Of a DNA stretch of 8,734 nt, positions 6,390 to 8,734 are shown in pieces; the stretch's first letter is position 1; each line of letters begins with the position of its first letter. The translations under genes and the position numbers were made by a program. The stretch spans positions 1-8,734 of the forward strand of contig JAEWQC010000082.1 of NCBI GenBank assembly GCA_023399355.1. The letters are read 5' to 3'. The DNA is from Bacillota bacterium. Its GTDB lineage: Bacteria; Bacillota; Clostridia; Acetivibrionales; DTU013. Below the pieces are notes generated by a model. It was not told the DNA's origin and did not search any database. It saw only the letters and a list, made by a program, of their open reading frames with translations.

Positions 6390-6440
6390 AAAAACTCCTT
6401 CCCGGCAAGCATCCTTGATGTAAACCGGAAAGGAGTCTTT
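6390..6440 (-). terminator. Rho-independent terminator of the minus-strand isomerase operon
   Basis: Read on the minus strand, the arm at 6440-6425 pairs with the arm at 6405-6390 over 16 positions: 14 Watson-Crick pairs and two G-U wobbles, with a GC-rich core around ACTCCTTTCCGG. The 3' side ends in TTTTT. The 19-nt loop itself contains CAAG-GATG-CTTG, which can form a small inner hairpin. The structure begins eight bases after the stop codon at 6449. On the plus strand the two wobbles become C-A mismatches and no T-tract follows, so it is probably one-directional. Confidence 0.85.
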
Positions 6441-6448
6441 ACGTCGGA

Positions 6449-7363
6449 CTAGTCGTCCAGAAGTGCCCAGGCACGGTTCAGGATCCTCTTGGTGTTTGCA
6501 ATGACCAGATCAGGATCTTCATCCTTCCAGGGCTTTACTTCAAAAGACAGAACCATGGGATCTTCCGAACGGAATAAATTTTCCTCTTTCAGGCATTTCA
6601 GAAAATCAACCAGATCCACAATGGAATTTACCGAGTTCGGGAAGTTGAAACGAGGATGGGTGTCTCCGAACGCTTCCATTTCAGGGGCCCCGATAACGGC
6701 GCTTCCGAAATGGAGATGGGTGATATACGGCTTTAGCGTCTGTATGACGAAGCGGCTGGTTTCATGTGTCTGCGGGATGTGCGACAAATCAATCAGCAAT
6801 CCAAAATTATTGAAAGATTCACGAATTTCTGCAGCAAAACGTGCGGCATAAGGTGCGGCACCGATGAGAGACTTCTTATCCAGATCATAGTCAAATACTT
6901 CTACTTCTACAGACATACCTTTTGACTTTGCATGGGCACATAGTGCTTTTGTTGTCTTTAGCAACTGCTGGTATGCCTGCTCTTTACCTGTTTCTTCATA
7001 TTTTCCGGCTAAAAATGCAATACCTTTTGCACCAAGGTATTCCGCCTCGTCGATTGCCTCTATCAGAGTAGCCTGTGCTTTCATACGGCCTTCTTCCACG
7101 ATATCGTTAGGGTTCAATCCTGTTGTAAGCAACCTTGGCTGCGCACCATAACAAACAGTAATGCCTGATTCGTCAAGCATCTTACGTACATGGCCCCGTA
7201 CATCGTCTGATTTTATCCAGGTCAATTCCATGGCATCGAAATAATCGTCAGTGAGTATTTTTTGTACGGTTTCCGCGATAGGGCCTTCTCCTCTCATTGT
7301 CTGTGGATACGACATGAAATGTATCGTACCGATCTTGAAATATTTGTGCATTGAATCTTTCAT
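6449..7363 (-). CDS. Sugar phosphate isomerase/epimerase-like TIM-barrel protein
   Basis: A 304-residue protein of the xylose-isomerase-like TIM-barrel family (AP_endonuc_2 fold; IolE, IolI and D-tagatose 3-epimerase type). A probable metal-binding set can be read: E155 in VEVEVFDYD, D192 and H195 in LLIDLSHIP, H218 in HLHFG and E275 in SFEVKP. The Asp-His spacing of 26 equals that of D-tagatose 3-epimerase (Asp185/His211), and DxxH matches its Asp185/His188. A second motif, GDTHPRF (233-239), is shared in form with the upstream paralogue. The enzyme probably isomerises or epimerises a sugar, keto-sugar or cyclitol; the substrate is unknown. The start at 7363 follows GGAGG with eight bases between. 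It is the last gene of the operon, 35 bp after its paralogue, and a terminator follows directly. No signal peptide is seen, so it is cytoplasmic. Confidence 0.88.
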   Translation of the reverse strand: MKDSMHKYFKIGTIHFMSYPQTMRGEGPIAETVQKILTDDYFDAMELTWIKSDDVRGHVRKMLDESGITVCYGAQPRLLTTGLNPNDIVEEGRMKAQATLIEAIDEAEYLGAKGIAFLAGKYEETGKEQAYQQLLKTTKALCAHAKSKGMSVEVEVFDYDLDKKSLIGAAPYAARFAAEIRESFNNFGLLIDLSHIPQTHETSRFVIQTLKPYITHLHFGSAVIGAPEMEAFGDTHPRFNFPNSVNSIVDLVDFLKCLKEENLFRSEDPMVLSFEVKPWKDEDPDLVIANTKRILNRAWALLDD

Positions 7364-7370
7364 TCTGCAA

Positions 7371-7378
7371 TCCTCCTC
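7371..7378 (-). promoter_or_regulatory. Strong ribosome binding site of the last isomerase gene
   Basis: On the minus strand GAGGAGGA precedes ATG 7363 with eight bases after GGAGG. It fixes the start at MKDSM rather than at the second methionine four codons later. Confidence 0.8.
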
Positions 7379-7398
7379 TAGTTGATTGTTTTATGCTG

Positions 7399-8268
7399 CT
7401 ATGATATTGGTGGAAATTTCTGTTGAAAGAACCATCCTGTTTCAGCGGCGAAGCGTGCAAAGAAGCTTTGTTCGGATTCTTCCGAACATATCATTTCAAT
7501 CCCGACGGATATGGGCTTGTTCTCCATTTGCAGATGCTGATAGAATGCTTTTGCAGTATCATGAGTATAGATACTGTTTTTTTCGCTGAACAACGGATGC
7601 TTGTCGCCAAAAAGCGGGGAATTCCTGTCAAGTACGCAATTGGCCAGATGGATGTGGGAACAGTATTTTTTCGCGATTTCCCAGGAGGAATAAAGATTTT
7701 CATTGAGCTGGGCAATATGGCTGATATCAAAAACCATACTGATGCAAGGCACATCGCTGCGGATATCTTCTATGAAGGAAACAGCCGTATCCGTATGTCC
7801 GATCAAATGACGATATTGAATGTCACGGTCACCTGGTTCCAACAGGATGGGGATGTCGCTTACCCTGTGATGAAGTTCACAAACCGAGTCCCTAAGATAT
7901 TCCAGACACAGTGAATCCTCTTCATTGTTATCCGGTCTTGTGCCGCTGTTGATTAAAACAGATTCCGCACCGGCCTGTCTGGCGAACCGAAGGCACTCCG
8001 CGAGCACATTTACCGCTTTTTTTCTGTCTCCGGCTGCAGAGGTGCATAAATTAAGGCCCTGGTCTTTCTGAAGGGCGGCAGCCAGGAATACGCCACGATA
8101 TCCATCCATAAGTCTACGGACATGGTCGGTATCGCAATTTTCACAATAAAACTCAACTATGGAGAAATCATACGGTTTAATAAATTCAACAGCTTTTTTT
8201 AACGGTTCAAAGCCGGTTTTCGAACTCGGAAAAGCAGATAATAAAACAAACGATTTGTTGATGGACAT
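7399..8268 (-). CDS. Second sugar isomerase/epimerase-like TIM-barrel protein
   Basis: A 289-residue paralogue of the downstream gene with low overall similarity but the same active-site frame: E144 in LLEPGDRD, D181 and H184 in VFDISHIAQ, H207 in HIHLAN and E258 in GIEMI. The spacings Glu-Asp 37 and Asp-His 26 are identical in the two proteins; only His-Glu differs (51 against 57). LIG follows the first glutamate at the same distance in both, and GDKHPLF (221-227) parallels GDTHPRF. Both therefore look catalytically complete. It may act on the same or a successive intermediate, or pair with the other as subunits; this is inference. The N-terminal part is Cys-rich around YCENCDTDH (41-49), perhaps incidental. 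AAGGAG lies six bases before the ATG at 8268. The regulator gene stops 16 bp upstream, so the operon is tight. Confidence 0.85.
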   Translation of the reverse strand: MSINKSFVLLSAFPSSKTGFEPLKKAVEFIKPYDFSIVEFYCENCDTDHVRRLMDGYRGVFLAAALQKDQGLNLCTSAAGDRKKAVNVLAECLRFARQAGAESVLINSGTRPDNNEEDSLCLEYLRDSVCELHHRVSDIPILLEPGDRDIQYRHLIGHTDTAVSFIEDIRSDVPCISMVFDISHIAQLNENLYSSWEIAKKYCSHIHLANCVLDRNSPLFGDKHPLFSEKNSIYTHDTAKAFYQHLQMENKPISVGIEMICSEESEQSFFARFAAETGWFFQQKFPPIS

Positions 8269-8284
8269 TCGTTACTCCTTTTGA

Positions 8285-8734
8285 TTATGCACCGGTTTTT
8301 TCAGATCCGGCCGGTTCATCAATGTCTACCTGCGTATCTTTCATCAGTTTCAAATGGTGCTCCAGCATGTTGATGGCTGTTGTAGAGTCTCTTGCCTGTA
8401 TGGATTCCACCATAAACTCATGTTGCTTCCAGGAAAGCAGTACGATCGATTTCCCCTCATTATTGCTGTATATGCGCTGTCTTGCTATAAGCAGGGTATT
8501 TTCAATCTCGGTGATATATTTAATAAGCCTGTTTGACTTTGACACATTTGCAATGCTGACATGGAATTTTACATCGTACGAGTTGTGAAGCTGTGCGATT
8601 TCCTTTCCGCTGTTCGGGCCCGGGTCGCGCAGGATGGTGTTGTATTTCTGATTAAAGTCGTTTATGATTTCCTTAAAATATTCGATATCCTTATCCGTGG
8701 CAAGTTCGATACATTTATTAAAGGAAATAGACTC
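8285..8734 (-). CDS. GntR-family transcriptional regulator, FCD ligand-binding domain (5' truncated)
   Basis: The frame is open to the window edge, giving 149 residues of the C-terminal part; the N-terminal winged-helix DNA-binding domain lies beyond. The visible all-helical domain is the FCD type (FadR C-terminal domain). With residue 1 at the window edge, the expected metal ligands are present: D54 and H58 in YDVKFH, H105 in WKQHEFM, and H127 in LEHHLK, 22 residues after H105. The sequence SKSNRLI (65-71) also fits the usual FCD motif. Such regulators generally bind small organic or sugar acids, often through the metal, and control neighbouring catabolic genes. Standing first among the visible genes, 16 bp before the isomerases, it probably autoregulates this operon; its operator is out of view. 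An internal ATG at 8545 would remove the first metal ligands and is not the start. Confidence 0.88.
   Translation of the reverse strand, partial: ESISFNKCIELATDKDIEYFKEIINDFNQKYNTILRDPGPNSGKEIAQLHNSYDVKFHVSIANVSKSNRLIKYITEIENTLLIARQRIYSNNEGKSIVLLSWKQHEFMVESIQARDSTTAINMLEHHLKLMKDTQVDIDEPAGSEKTGA

Noticed and set aside
7423..7914. Plus-strand frame of 163 codons opposite the second isomerase gene
   Set aside because: It is a shadow of the isomerase coding strand, whose metal-site motifs and operon spacing are clear.

Overview
The window reads as a piece of a Firmicutes chromosome, most likely a Clostridia/Lachnospiraceae-type gut anaerobe. This is inferred from strong GGAGG-like ribosome binding sites, a CmpB-family membrane protein, a clostridial-style chemoreceptor tail and moderate base composition. 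The species cannot be fixed from sequence reading alone. There is no rRNA, tRNA, CRISPR array, insertion sequence or phage gene.

Layout. Positions 1-1037 (+) hold the C-terminal signalling part of a methyl-accepting chemotaxis protein cut by the window edge. Convergent to it, 1122-2372 (-) is a 12-helix MFS transporter whose promoter region carries a tandem 38-bp direct repeat. Divergent from the transporter is a two-gene plus-strand unit: a CmpB-family membrane protein with a cytoplasmic helical tail (2725-3543), then, 46 bp later, an AMP-forming acyl-CoA synthetase-like ligase (3590-5230). A lone, AT-richer gene for an unrecognised three-helix membrane protein follows (5432-6250, +). The right end (6390-8734) is a minus-strand operon read from beyond the window: a GntR-family regulator with an FCD sensor domain, then two TIM-barrel sugar isomerase/epimerase-like proteins, closed by a good intrinsic terminator.

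How the genes work together. The right-hand operon fits a regulated carbohydrate or sugar-acid catabolic locus: an FCD regulator sensing a small acid, and two metal-dependent isomerases with the same active-site spacing. The CmpB-like protein and the ligase are probably co-transcribed and may act together at the membrane, but their shared task is unknown. The MFS transporter, chemoreceptor and orphan membrane protein have no clear functional tie to their neighbours.

The least explained items are the repeat-bearing MFS promoter, the dyad upstream of the CmpB-like gene, the paired TIM barrels of unknown substrate, and the orphan membrane protein with a perfect inverted repeat just before its ribosome binding site. 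No clearly new multi-gene defence or mobile system is visible.
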